A DNA stretch of 51,954 nucleotides from Actinomycetota bacterium (GTDB lineage: Bacteria > Actinomycetota > Actinomycetes > Streptosporangiales > Streptosporangiaceae). The notes beneath the pieces were generated by a model that did no database searches, had not been told where the DNA came from, and worked only from the letters and a program-made list of their open reading frames with translations. Numbering within the stretch: position 1 is the first letter of the stretch; every line of letters begins with the position of its first letter. The translations under genes and the position numbers were made by a program. The DNA lies in NCBI GenBank assembly GCA_027313705.1, contig DAHVDE010000103.1, positions 1-51,954 on the forward strand, written 5' to 3'. This document shows positions 19,457-28,847 of the stretch, one piece after another.

Positions 19457-20752
19457 CTATCCGTTCTGCTGCGGTCCTGTCGGCATTTCCTTGAGCCGGA
19501 AAACGGGGGAGAAGGTTAGCCAGGCCATGGGCAAGGTCAGCGCGATCACCGAGATAGCCATGGCGTGCCAGAGGCCGACCGTGCTGCCGAGCACCCCGGA
19601 GAGGAAGGCGCCGACCGGGAGGGCGCCGAACAGCATCATCCGGTAGGTGGCGTTCATCCTGGCCAGCAGCCGGTTGGGGGTGAGCACCTGGCGCAGCGTG
19701 ATCGTGTTCACGTTCCACATCGAGATGCCGAACCCGTGCCCGAACCAGGCCGCGACCAGGAACACCATCGACTGATAGCTGGCGTTGCGCGGGACGAGCA
19801 GCAAGATCGGCGAGGCGCAGACCAGGATTATCGCAAGGCCCATCATCTTCGAAAGGCCGAGTGCCCGCTGCACCCGCGCGGCCAGCAGCGACCCGAAAAG
19901 CGCGCCGGCCGCCAGCGCGCCGATCGCCACGCCTAGCCGGTCAGGGCTGAGATGCAGCACCCTGACCCCGTAGATCGTGAACATCGTCGACACCGCGCCG
20001 AACCCGACGTTGAGCACGGCGGACTGGCCGAGCAAGATCCGCAGCAGCTTGGTGCCGTAGACAGCGCGGAAGCCCTCGGCCAGCGACTGCCTGATCGAGG
20101 TTCGCTCGGCCGGGGAGTCCGGCGGTGGCTCCCGCTTGGTGATCGTGATGATCCCGGCCGCGGAGAACAGGTAGGACACCGCGTCGATCGACAGCGTGAT
20201 CGGGGCGGTGATCAGCCCGGTGATGAGCCCGGCGAGGCCAGGGCCCGCGATTCCGGCGAAAGCGGTGCTCGCTTGCAGCTTGCTGTTGCTCTCGGTCAGG
20301 TGGTCCCGGTCGACGAGGAACGGCACATAGGAAAGCGCGCCGACATCGAAGACCACGGTCAGGCCACCCGACAGCGTGATCACGACGTAGAGCAGGCCGA
20401 TGGACAAGAACCCGATCGAGGAAGAGAGCGGCACCAGGCCGATCAGCAGCGCGTTCCCGAGCGCGCACATGATCATGATCGGGCGCCGCCGCCTCCGGTC
20501 AAGCCAGACTCCGGCGAACACCGCAACCACGATCACCGGCACGAACTTCAGTGCGTTGAGCACCCCGACTTGGAACGCGGTCGCGTGCAGCGTGATGATC
20601 GCGACCAGCGGCATGGTGAACTGGGTTACCTGGCTGCCTACCTGCGAGATCGTCTCGCCGGCGAAGAGCCTGGCGAAGTCGCGGTTGCCAAGCACCCCGC
20701 CGGTACTGGCGCTAGCTTCGGCCGTGATCTCGGTGGCCTGCTCAAAAGCCAT
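19457..20752 (-). CDS. MFS exporter (EntS/MFS_3-like)
   Basis: A 431-residue membrane protein with about twelve hydrophobic helices and the layout of the MFS_3 group, which includes the enterobactin exporter EntS and many NRPS-cluster exporters. The motif GVWLDRRRRRP near residues 80-90 matches the cytosolic loop 2-3 signature of MFS carriers, and a second basic loop lies at mid-protein. It sits inside the operon, two bases after the ligase stop and four bases before the next NRPS, so export of the peptide product is the natural role and would also give self-protection. No signal peptide is expected. Confidence 0.88.
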   Translation of the reverse strand: MAFEQATEITAEASASTGGVLGNRDFARLFAGETISQVGSQVTQFTMPLVAIITLHATAFQVGVLNALKFVPVIVVAVFAGVWLDRRRRRPIMIMCALGNALLIGLVPLSSSIGFLSIGLLYVVITLSGGLTVVFDVGALSYVPFLVDRDHLTESNSKLQASTAFAGIAGPGLAGLITGLITAPITLSIDAVSYLFSAAGIITITKREPPPDSPAERTSIRQSLAEGFRAVYGTKLLRILLGQSAVLNVGFGAVSTMFTIYGVRVLHLSPDRLGVAIGALAAGALFGSLLAARVQRALGLSKMMGLAIILVCASPILLLVPRNASYQSMVFLVAAWFGHGFGISMWNVNTITLRQVLTPNRLLARMNATYRMMLFGALPVGAFLSGVLGSTVGLWHAMAISVIALTLPMAWLTFSPVFRLKEMPTGPQQNG

Positions 20753-20754
20753 TG

Positions 20755-22251
20755 CTAATTTCCCTTGATCTGGCCGGCGTACCTGCCGAAGATCTGCTGT
20801 CTGCGCGGCTTGTACTGTGAGGTCAGCAAGCCGTTTTCGATGCTGAACCGCTCGGTGGCGATCACAAGTTCCTTGATCTGCTCGTCCTTGCCGAAGGCCG
20901 CGTTGCAGTCGGTGAGCCGCAGGTAAATCTCGTCGGCATCAGGTGGATCGGCGGCAGGGGAGACAACCGCCACCAGGTAGGTCTGGGCCGGGCAGAAGAT
21001 CACCGCCTCGTCGATGGCCTTGCTTGCCTTGAGGAAGTCCTCGATCGGCGAGACGATCACCTTCTTGCCGTTGTCGAGCACGATGACATCGTCTGCGCGG
21101 CCCTTAATGTAAAGGAACCCGTCTTCGTCGACATATCCGAGGTCGCCGGTGCGCACGGTGCCATCGGGCGCGAAGACCCGCTCGGAATCACCAGGGCCGG
21201 CGTATTCATAACGCCAGTTGACCGGGTACTCGCTGCGCACGCTGACCACGCCGTCGGCATCGAAAAGCACCTGCTTGCCCGGCAGGACCTTGCCAACGCT
21301 GCCCTCGCGATGGGCGCCAGGATAGTTCTTGGCCACGATGCAGGTCTCGTTCAGCCCGTAGCCCTCGTAGATCGGCAGCCCAAGTTCGGTGAAGAAGCGC
21401 AGCATCGACTGTCGTGCCGGAGCTGACCCCGTCCACAGGTACCTGATCCTGTCGCCGAACAGATCCTTCGCGGCGGCCGGCCATCCGGCGGGGTCCTTGG
21501 CCCGGCTCTCCAGGTGCTTTCTCGCCGTCTCGAAAAATGCGGGCACGCCCATGACCACCGTCGGTCCGGTGCGTCGCATCATGGCGAAAGCGGCCTCGTA
21601 GCCGCTGATCGTGACGTCGTGGCCGAATGCCAGCGCCGAGTACACCCAGTACCGCTGCTGGAGCAGGGAAAGCGGCAAGAAGACGAAGAGGTTGTCATCG
21701 GCTCCGTGAGCGAACATCTGCTGCACTGCGCTGATCGAGGCGTCGATGCTGCCGACAGTGGCGCCGAGTCCCTTCGGCCGGCCGGTGCTTCCCGAGGTGA
21801 ACTTGATCGTGGTGACGTCGTCCTGGCAGTATTCGGCCGGCGGCAGCCGGCAAGCGAGATTGGCGTTTGCGATCAATTCGGTGACGTCGCCGATCGGCCT
21901 GATCCCCTGCTCCCTGGCAGGCTCCCGGTCGGTGAACAGGACCGCGAGGTCGTACCTGGCCAGCAGGCCAGGCTCAGGGTCGAACTTGGCCGGCTCGAAG
22001 CCGGCCGTGACCGCGCCTAGTCGCAGCGCCGCCAGGTCGAGCAGTACCCACTCGACCCGGTTGGCGGCCAGGATTCCGATCCGGTCGCCCGGCACGACTC
22101 CCGCCGCGCGCAGCGCGATCGCTAGTCGCTCGGCGCGGTCGTGCAACTCGGTCAGCGGCATCGACGTGATGCCGCCGAGACTGGCGAAGGTGATCGCATG
22201 ACCTGGCGCTGGCGGTCCGGCTACGATCCGGTTGATCACCTGCCCGGTCAT
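20755..22251 (-). CDS. AMP-dependent acyl ligase (fatty acyl-CoA/ACP synthetase family)
   Basis: A 498-residue adenylate-forming enzyme with the ATP loop FTSGSTGRPKG, the EGYGLNET motif, the TGDLGYVDEDG motif and a shortened C-terminal lobe; it groups with FadD15-type ligases rather than with NRPS adenylation domains. It would activate a free carboxylic acid as acyl-AMP and pass it to CoA or a carrier domain. In the triacsin pathway a similar stand-alone ligase loads a hydrazinoacetate derivative, so a hydrazino acid is one candidate substrate here and a fatty or aryl acid is another. ATG 22251 overlaps the stop of the cysteine module (ATGA), so the two are co-translated. Confidence 0.87.
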   Translation of the reverse strand: MTGQVINRIVAGPPAPGHAITFASLGGITSMPLTELHDRAERLAIALRAAGVVPGDRIGILAANRVEWVLLDLAALRLGAVTAGFEPAKFDPEPGLLARYDLAVLFTDREPAREQGIRPIGDVTELIANANLACRLPPAEYCQDDVTTIKFTSGSTGRPKGLGATVGSIDASISAVQQMFAHGADDNLFVFLPLSLLQQRYWVYSALAFGHDVTISGYEAAFAMMRRTGPTVVMGVPAFFETARKHLESRAKDPAGWPAAAKDLFGDRIRYLWTGSAPARQSMLRFFTELGLPIYEGYGLNETCIVAKNYPGAHREGSVGKVLPGKQVLFDADGVVSVRSEYPVNWRYEYAGPGDSERVFAPDGTVRTGDLGYVDEDGFLYIKGRADDVIVLDNGKKVIVSPIEDFLKASKAIDEAVIFCPAQTYLVAVVSPAADPPDADEIYLRLTDCNAAFGKDEQIKELVIATERFSIENGLLTSQYKPRRQQIFGRYAGQIKGN

Positions 22252-25200
22252 CGCGCGCCTGCCGGTTCAGCTATGCAGGCGGCCATGGCGCGCAGGTGGC
22301 GCAGATCGTACAGCCGGTCAAGGGTGATACTGACGCCGAACTGCTTGCGGATCGCGGTGAAGATCCTGGCACCTGCCAGCGAATCGCCGCCCAGGTCGTA
22401 GAAGTCGCTGTCCGCGCCGATCGAGCCGGCCGGCACACGGAGCACTGAAGCCCAGAGCGCGGCCAGTTCCGCCTCGATCTCGCGATGCGCGCCGCCCGCG
22501 GCCTGGCCAGATGCGGAGGGCGGCGGCGCGGCCGAGGTGAGCTTGCCCCTGTCGACCTTGCCGTTGCGGGTCAGCGGGAGACTGTCATGCCAGACAACAC
22601 CTGACGGGGTCATGTAATCGGGCAGGTGCCTGCGCAGCGCGACCCTGATGTCGTCATCTGATGGCCTGGCATCGCCCGCAGGCACCAGGTGCGCGACCAG
22701 CCGGTCGCCGCGGGCGCCTTCCTGCCTGACCACCACTGCCTGCTTGATCGCGTCGATCCCGGCCAGCCTGGTCTCGACTTCGCCGGCTTCGATCCGGTAT
22801 CCGTTGACCTTGATCTGGAAGTCGCTGCGCCCGGCAATCTCCACGCTGCCGTCGGGCAGGTAGCGACCCAGGTCACCGGTCAGGTACAGCCGTTCGCCGC
22901 GCCGCTCGTCGAACCAGAACCGCGCCGAGGTACGAGCCTCGTCGGCCCAGTACCCCCTGGCCAGGCCGGTTCCGGCGGCACAGATCTGGCCGGTCACCCA
23001 GTCCGGGCAGTCCAAGCCGTCCTGGTCGAGTATGTAGGCGCGGTTGTTCCTGTTCGGCCGGCCGTAGGGGATCACCTCGCTGTCACCGCGGTCCCGGTCG
23101 ATGGGGTGGGAGATGTTCCAGATCGTGGTTTCCGTCGGGCCGCCGAGCGACTGCAGCGTGAGGCCGGGCTTGACGCCCCACAGCATGCCTGGCAGGTGCG
23201 GCGGTATCCGGTCCCCGCTCATCATCACCAGCCGCAGTGCCTGCGGAGCGCGGTTCTCCCTGGTGGCCTGCTCGGCCATCAGCCCGGCGATCTGGGGCAC
23301 CGAGTTCCAGATCGTCACGGCGAAGCGGTCGCAGAGGTCGAGCCAGTGGGCCGGGTCGGCCGCGCCGTCGGCGTCGGGCAGGACGACAGCGGCACCTGCA
23401 GACAGCGCGCCGAACACGTCGTAGACAGAAAGGTCGAAGTTGAACGCGCTGACCCCGATGAACCGGTCGTCCGGCCCGACCCCGAATCTGACGTTGCAGT
23501 CGTTGACCACGTTGACCACGCTGCGCTGGCTGATCATCACCCCTTTGGGCACGCCAGTCGTGCCCGAGGTGTACAGCACGTAAGCAAGGTCGTCAGGACT
23601 GGCGCCAGGCAGAGCCGGCCAGGCGAGCGGAGCTTGCCATCCGGCGGCGGTCATGCCGTGGCCGGAGCCGCCGCAGGCGAGTTCAAGTGAACGGGTCTCT
23701 GGCAGCTCGCCGTCCTGCCAGCCGGCGTTACTGAGCACGAGGCTGACCCGGCCGTCGCGGAGCATGTAGCGGATGCGCTCGGCGGGCAGGGTGGCGTCGA
23801 CAGGCAGATAGGCGGCTCCGGCCAGAACCGTCGCCATTATCCCGGCGATCTGCTCGGGGCCGCGGTGCATGACCAGGCCGACCAGTTCGTCCCTGGCCGC
23901 ACCATGCTCGCGCAGCCAGGTGGCGGCCATTGTCGACTGACCGGCCAGTTCGCCGTAGGTCAGAGTGCGGTTCCTGGTCAGTACCGCGGGCGCATCAGGG
24001 TCGCGGGCGGCATGGGCAAGGAAAGCCTCGTAGAGCAGTTCCCCGCTGGGTGCGGCCGCCGTGTCGTTGGCGGCGGTCCGGCGGGCTCGCTGATCGGAGG
24101 GCAGCAGGTCGAACGTGCTCGCCGACCAGGCTGACTCATCGGTGGCGAGGCGGCCGAGCAGCTCCTGGTAGCCGCCGATCATGGCGGCGATCATGCCGTC
24201 GGGGAAGAGGCCGTCGACGGCGTCGACCTGGACCACCACGCCGCCGTGCAGCTCGAACGCGAAGGCGTTCAGCCACAGTTGCGGCGTCTGGCTCGACGTG
24301 TAGACCTCAGGCCCGAACAGTTCCACCGCCGAGCCGTCGACGTCCTCCCTGACGTACCCGATCGTGGCGTTGAAGGTGTAAGGCATCGAGGTTCCGCCCA
24401 GTTCGCGGAGGACTTCTATGCCGGAGAAGTGGCGGTTGTCCAGGTCGCGGCGCAGCCTGGCCTGGAGGGCCTGTGCCCGCTCGGTGAAACTGCGGCGCCG
24501 GTCGAGGCCGATCTCCACCAGGAGGGTCGAGGAGAAGTTGCCGAGCGCACTGGCGATGTCGGGGTGGATCGGCGGGCGGTTCGCCACCGTCGTGGTCAGC
24601 GTGAAGCGCTCACCCGCGCCCCACCTGGCCAGCACTTCCGCGTAGGCGGCGAGCAGCACGGCGGTCGGGGTCAGGCCCGCCGCCGCGGCGGTGGCCTTGA
24701 GCCGTGACCAAGCGCCCTGATCGAGTTTCGCCGCGTACTGAGTGAACCTCGGCTTGAGGATCGCCGCCGGACTGGCGCGCAGCGGCAGGCTCGGGTGCGG
24801 CGGCAGGTCGTCGAGACGGTCAAGCCAGTACTCGCGTGACCGGCGAGCCGGCGGCTGGTCCCTGGCGGCGTCGAGCGCGGCGATATAGCTGGCGAACGGC
24901 ACGTCCTCGCCTGGCGGTGGAGTCCCTTCCTGATAGGCACTGTGCCAGTCGATGAAGAACATGAACATGCTGATACCGTCGAGCACCAGGCCGTCCGTGC
25001 TGACATGCAGCCGCATCAGGTCATCGGTGAGCAGCGTCACCTCCACCGCGATCATCGGCGCCCGGTCGATCGGCAGCATACGGTGCGAGCGTTCCTCGCG
25101 GAGTTGCGCGAGCCGTGCGCGCTGCTCACCGGCCGGCAGTTGCCGCAGGTCAAGCCGCTCGATCCGGACGTCGGCCGCTGGCCGGGTCACCTGGCGCCCG

Positions 25201-25562
25201 TCGTCGGTGAAGCAGGTGCGCAGCATGCCGTGCCTGGCGACCACCAGCCGCAGCGCCTGCTCAAGGCGGTCAACGTCCCAGCAGCCGTCGTACTCGTGGT
25301 AGACGTGGCTCGCGACGTTGCCGATCTCTATGGCCTCGCCCCGGCCGATCAGGTACGCCCGCTGGAGCAGGGTCAGGCCGAAGCCTTCTTCCTTCGCCGC
25401 GGCGCTCAGGTACTCGATCAGTTCTGGCTTAGCCGCCTTGATCCTCGCGATCAGGTCGGCGTCGACTCGCTGCCGCGGACCTTGCAGCTTGAGGTCGGCT
25501 CCGGCGACGGTCAGGCTCAGGCCGCGCCTTTCGACCTCGCGCAGCACCTCGAGGTGCCTCAC
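22248..25562 (-). CDS. NRPS, docking domain + Cy-A-T module, predicted cysteine heterocyclisation
   Basis: A 1104-residue protein. Residues 1-55 look like a TubC N-terminal docking domain, which binds the C-terminal tail of an upstream partner. Residues 60-490 form a cyclisation domain: the condensation motif is replaced by D190-GLVL-D195-GI-S198, the DxxxxDxxS signature of thiazoline/oxazoline-forming domains. The adenylation domain follows (YTSGTTGVPKG, FDLSVYDVFG, GGPTETTIW); its ten-residue code reads DLYNMSLIWK, the textbook cysteine code. The carrier domain has FYDLGGDSL; there is no oxidase or thioesterase. The predicted act is to join an upstream acyl or aminoacyl group to Cys and close a thiazoline. 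It starts with GTG overlapping the stop of the cupin-MetRS-carrier gene (GTGA), which makes that protein the likely upstream partner. Confidence 0.94.
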   Translation of the reverse strand: MRHLEVLREVERRGLSLTVAGADLKLQGPRQRVDADLIARIKAAKPELIEYLSAAAKEEGFGLTLLQRAYLIGRGEAIEIGNVASHVYHEYDGCWDVDRLEQALRLVVARHGMLRTCFTDDGRQVTRPAADVRIERLDLRQLPAGEQRARLAQLREERSHRMLPIDRAPMIAVEVTLLTDDLMRLHVSTDGLVLDGISMFMFFIDWHSAYQEGTPPPGEDVPFASYIAALDAARDQPPARRSREYWLDRLDDLPPHPSLPLRASPAAILKPRFTQYAAKLDQGAWSRLKATAAAAGLTPTAVLLAAYAEVLARWGAGERFTLTTTVANRPPIHPDIASALGNFSSTLLVEIGLDRRRSFTERAQALQARLRRDLDNRHFSGIEVLRELGGTSMPYTFNATIGYVREDVDGSAVELFGPEVYTSSQTPQLWLNAFAFELHGGVVVQVDAVDGLFPDGMIAAMIGGYQELLGRLATDESAWSASTFDLLPSDQRARRTAANDTAAAPSGELLYEAFLAHAARDPDAPAVLTRNRTLTYGELAGQSTMAATWLREHGAARDELVGLVMHRGPEQIAGIMATVLAGAAYLPVDATLPAERIRYMLRDGRVSLVLSNAGWQDGELPETRSLELACGGSGHGMTAAGWQAPLAWPALPGASPDDLAYVLYTSGTTGVPKGVMISQRSVVNVVNDCNVRFGVGPDDRFIGVSAFNFDLSVYDVFGALSAGAAVVLPDADGAADPAHWLDLCDRFAVTIWNSVPQIAGLMAEQATRENRAPQALRLVMMSGDRIPPHLPGMLWGVKPGLTLQSLGGPTETTIWNISHPIDRDRGDSEVIPYGRPNRNNRAYILDQDGLDCPDWVTGQICAAGTGLARGYWADEARTSARFWFDERRGERLYLTGDLGRYLPDGSVEIAGRSDFQIKVNGYRIEAGEVETRLAGIDAIKQAVVVRQEGARGDRLVAHLVPAGDARPSDDDIRVALRRHLPDYMTPSGVVWHDSLPLTRNGKVDRGKLTSAAPPPSASGQAAGGAHREIEAELAALWASVLRVPAGSIGADSDFYDLGGDSLAGARIFTAIRKQFGVSITLDRLYDLRHLRAMAACIAEPAGAR

Positions 25563-27811
25563 AGGACCACCTCTTCCGCCGCGGCCTCCGCCTGATCACG
25601 CTTGCCGATCAGCTCGACCAGGTCGGCAAGCGTGCGGTCACCGAGCAGGTCATCGATCGCGATGTCCTTGCCTGTGCGCTGCAATATCTGGTACTGGAGC
25701 GCGATCGCCTGCATGGACGTGCTGCCGAGAGCGACCAGGGTGGCGTCCGGGTCGACGCCGTCGCCAGGAAGCTGGAGCGCCTGCGACACGACACCGGACA
25801 GCCAGGGCAGCAGGTCGCCGGGGTCGCGGAAGAATACCTGGCCGGCCAGGTTGATCTTGGTGCCAGGCGGGACCAGCGAGACCACCTGCGGCCAGAGCGC
25901 GGGCTCGCCGACGTGCAGCGCCGCGCTGAGCTTTGCGGCGAACCTCGGCATGACCGGAGCGGCGCAGTTCGCGAGCAGCTTCGCGGCGGCCAGTTCCAGC
26001 GCTATCGCGGTCCTGGACTCGTCCTTCCACTCGGGCAAGGCGGCGGTGAGGGCTTCGTAGTCGCGGAACCTCAGCGTGTTCGCGACCAGGTCGTCGAGTG
26101 CCCTGGCGGCCTGATTCAGCGAGAACCCGTCCTGACCCAGGCTCGCGGTGAGCACGCCGAGTGAATTTTGGAGGGAGGCGAAAAAGGCCGTGTGCTCAGG
26201 CGTCCAGATGCCGGCGTCAGGTGCCGTCCCGCCGTAACGGCGGCTGACCCTGGCTCCGAGGTCGTCAAGCCAGTTCTGCCACTTGCCGATCAAGGTGGCG
26301 GTGACCGTGGCCTCGTACTGCTCGATCGTGAAGTTGGTACGGCTGGTCTCTGGCCGCGTGAGTGCCAGGTAGTACCTGATCGAGTCGACGTTGTCAGGCG
26401 TCAGGATGTCCTTGCCCCAGATAACGTGGCGCCGGCTGGTGGAGAACTTGTCGCCGTCGAGCAGGTAGAACTCGTTGACGTGGTAGTCCACGTCCGGCGT
26501 CCATGAAGGGCTGGCCAGCTTGTACAGGGCAGGGCTGAGGATCGAGTGATAGAACGTGTTGTCGTAGCCGAGGAAGTGCACGATCTTCCAGTCGTCCTGC
26601 GGGCGGCTCGCGCTCCAGTCCTGGCCGAGCGTGCGGCCAAGGGTCTCGATGCCGTAGATGAACCCGAAGGCGAGTTCTATCCACACCCAGATGACCTGGC
26701 CTGGCACGTCGTCCTGGGCCGGCCGCACGCCCCAGTCGGACGGATGGGTGAGGGCCAGGTCCAGGCGGTCGCGGCTGAACAGGCGGTGGGCGAGTTCCCT
26801 GACCTTGGCGGGGGCGCGGCCCGCGCTGTGATGCTCACGCAATGCGGCACGGAACTCGTGCAGCGGCAGCATGTACCTGACGATCGTGCCGGCACGCGGG
26901 GTGGCGGTGCCTGCCGCGGGCCGCGGGTCGACGAGATCGACGCAGACATTGGGCTCGCCGCAGATCTCGCATATATTGCCGCCGGTTTCGTTGCCGCAAC
27001 CCGGGCACCCGCCGCCGACATACGGCTCGTACAGGTACTGGCCGGTGTCGCCGTCGAACAACGCTCGTCCCTCTTGCCTGGTCACCTTTCCCGACTCGAC
27101 CAGCGAGGTGAAGAAGGCCCTGAGCGCTTCTTGATAGCCGGGCTCGCGGCTGGTGTGGTTGATCTGGTCGGGATGGATGTCCATCGCCGCCAGGGCCTCC
27201 CTGATCTCCGTCGCGTAGAGCTCTGCCGTCTGCGCGGGGGAGCGGCCCTCTCGCCTGGCGCATTCGGCCACGTAACTCTGGAAGTCATCGGTGGCGGCGA
27301 GATGGTAGACGTCCGCGCCGTTCATGCGCTGGAACCGCACGAACGCGTCGGTGCCGAGGTAGGGGCCGGACAGGTGGCCGATGTGCAGGCCGCCGTTCGG
27401 AGTCGGCGGAGTGGAGAACACGAAGACCGGGCGGTCGCCGAACCGCCTGCGCTCCTTGACCTGCGGCGCCTTCTGCACCGCCCGCGTGGTGTCCCGCCAG
27501 TAGAACGTGGTGAAGAAGATGTCGGTGTTACCGGTGTTGTCAAGGTAATGCGTCTCGAACGGCTCGAACTGCACGACCATGGGCGCGGTGATCGGGGTGC
27601 GCTTGGCGTCGGCCACGATATCGCCCTGGCCGGCGAAGATGACGAAAGTCTCGGTCTCGTCGTGCTGATGCGGGTCTGAGCGGCGGCCGGGCGGCACGCG
27701 GGCGAAGCTGGCGCCCACCCCGAAGGACTCGACCGTGCCGAGGTCGATGTCGCCTAGCTCGATGCCGAACGAGCGGTGCAGATGTCCTGGGTCATACTTG
27801 CTGATGATCAT
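25559..27811 (-). CDS. Hydrazine synthetase-like protein: cupin + MetRS-like domain + C-terminal carrier domain
   Basis: A 750-residue fusion. Residues 30-110 form a cupin with both metal motifs: H48-x-H50-x3-E54-x6-G and H88-x3-N92. Residues 125-640 are a class I methionyl-tRNA synthetase homologue: HIGH at 143-146, zinc Cys 269/272/281/284, KFSTS (KMSKS equivalent) at 455-459, then a helical bundle. Residues 670-735 look like a carrier domain, with GSTSM and Ser699 at the phosphopantetheine site. Cupin-MetRS proteins (Spb40 of s56-p1, triacsin Tri28) join an amino acid to N6-hydroxylysine through an N-N bond; the carrier domain is an addition to that known layout as I recall it. Pocket residues differ from MetRS and the anticodon Trp seems lost. 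ATG 27811 follows AAGGAG; it overlaps the upstream gene by 20 bases and the Cy-A-T gene by 4. Confidence 0.9.
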   Translation of the reverse strand: MIISKYDPGHLHRSFGIELGDIDLGTVESFGVGASFARVPPGRRSDPHQHDETETFVIFAGQGDIVADAKRTPITAPMVVQFEPFETHYLDNTGNTDIFFTTFYWRDTTRAVQKAPQVKERRRFGDRPVFVFSTPPTPNGGLHIGHLSGPYLGTDAFVRFQRMNGADVYHLAATDDFQSYVAECARREGRSPAQTAELYATEIREALAAMDIHPDQINHTSREPGYQEALRAFFTSLVESGKVTRQEGRALFDGDTGQYLYEPYVGGGCPGCGNETGGNICEICGEPNVCVDLVDPRPAAGTATPRAGTIVRYMLPLHEFRAALREHHSAGRAPAKVRELAHRLFSRDRLDLALTHPSDWGVRPAQDDVPGQVIWVWIELAFGFIYGIETLGRTLGQDWSASRPQDDWKIVHFLGYDNTFYHSILSPALYKLASPSWTPDVDYHVNEFYLLDGDKFSTSRRHVIWGKDILTPDNVDSIRYYLALTRPETSRTNFTIEQYEATVTATLIGKWQNWLDDLGARVSRRYGGTAPDAGIWTPEHTAFFASLQNSLGVLTASLGQDGFSLNQAARALDDLVANTLRFRDYEALTAALPEWKDESRTAIALELAAAKLLANCAAPVMPRFAAKLSAALHVGEPALWPQVVSLVPPGTKINLAGQVFFRDPGDLLPWLSGVVSQALQLPGDGVDPDATLVALGSTSMQAIALQYQILQRTGKDIAIDDLLGDRTLADLVELIGKRDQAEAAAEEVVL

Positions 27812-28847
27812 CTGTGGCTCCTTGGCCCAGTGAGTCGTGCCAGGTTTGCTGTAGCAGGTCAACGGCTTGCCGGGCGATGGCGGGCGCCAGGCGGTAACCC
27901 GAGCCGTTCGCCGCGCCCGCGAAGACGATCCGGCCCTCGTGGTCAAGCGGGGCGATCACCGGCTGGCGGCTGCGGCTGTAGGCGTCAGCGCAGACCCGGC
28001 CAGAGCTCAGTTCGCCGGCCAGGTCTGGTGCGTGCGAACCCAGGCAGGCCCGCGCCTGGTCGATGTCCTCCCTGGACAGGCCAGGGGCGGCCGCGATGGC
28101 CTCAGGGTCGACGTCCCACTCGAGCCTGGTGTAGCTGAACAGCCAGTGACCGCGGTGTGCGAGTGGCACGAGGAAGGCGTCATGCTCTTCGAGGATGAGG
28201 AGCTCGTCGCCGGGAGCTGGCTGGCGTTCCAGGTGCATCGCGACGATCTTCTTGACCCGCAGGCCGAGCGGCCGGACCAGGTCGCGCCAGGCGGGCTCGT
28301 CCAGCCAGGGGCCAGGGGCAAGCACGACCTGGTCGGCGGTCAGGTCATCGCCCGCGCCCGTGCGCAGCACGAGCGTTCCGGGTGCGCTGGTCAGGCCGGT
28401 GATCTTGGTGCCCTCCAGGAAGCGGACCCGCTTCCTGGCGAGCGCGGCGATCGCCTGAGTCAGGGCGTAGACGTCGGCGTAATGACAGTCACGCAGCACC
28501 CAGTGCCCGGCCTGCGCCCGCTCGGTGTCGGCGGTCAGGTAACCGGCCTCGGCCGGGGTGGTGCCGTCTCGCAGGATCAGCCGGGCCCCGACCGGGTAGC
28601 CGGGCAGGTAAGGGTGCACGGCCATCAGGTCCGCGTAATAGCGGTGGCTGGCGGCTGACCACTGCCTGGCCTGCGGCGTCGCGCCTTTCACGAGCGACAG
28701 GCCGGCCGAGCGGCGGGTCGCGCCCGAGCCGGCCAGGTCACGGTCGACCACCGTGATCTCGGCCGTCTCGTCGGCGGCGGCCAGTTCCCTGGCGATCAGG
28801 CAGCCGATGATCCCGGCTCCGACGATCGCGACCTTTCTCGGCGTCAT
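27792..28847 (-). CDS. FAD-dependent oxidase of the D-amino acid oxidase/glycine oxidase family (Spb36-like role)
   Basis: A 351-residue flavoprotein of the DAO fold: the dinucleotide motif VGAGIIG at residues 9-15, DRD at the end of the second strand, a GATRRSAG segment that places the flavin, and a C-terminal GxGY-type motif (NGSGYRLAP). Such enzymes oxidise C-N bonds of amino acids. In the s56-p1 pathway a homologue (Spb36) cleaves N6-(carboxymethylamino)lysine to give hydrazinoacetate and a lysine-derived aldehyde; the gene order here makes that the most likely role. A thiazoline-to-thiazole oxidation is a less likely alternative. Its ATG overlaps the N-hydroxylase stop (ATGA at 28844-28847), and its end overlaps the cupin-MetRS start. 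Confidence 0.85.
   Translation of the reverse strand: MTPRKVAIVGAGIIGCLIARELAAADETAEITVVDRDLAGSGATRRSAGLSLVKGATPQARQWSAASHRYYADLMAVHPYLPGYPVGARLILRDGTTPAEAGYLTADTERAQAGHWVLRDCHYADVYALTQAIAALARKRVRFLEGTKITGLTSAPGTLVLRTGAGDDLTADQVVLAPGPWLDEPAWRDLVRPLGLRVKKIVAMHLERQPAPGDELLILEEHDAFLVPLAHRGHWLFSYTRLEWDVDPEAIAAAPGLSREDIDQARACLGSHAPDLAGELSSGRVCADAYSRSRQPVIAPLDHEGRIVFAGAANGSGYRLAPAIARQAVDLLQQTWHDSLGQGATDDHQQV

Noticed and set aside
25559-27811. A housekeeping methionyl-tRNA synthetase
   Set aside because: It is fused to a cupin and a carrier-like domain, lies within an NRPS operon, and lacks key pocket and anticodon residues.
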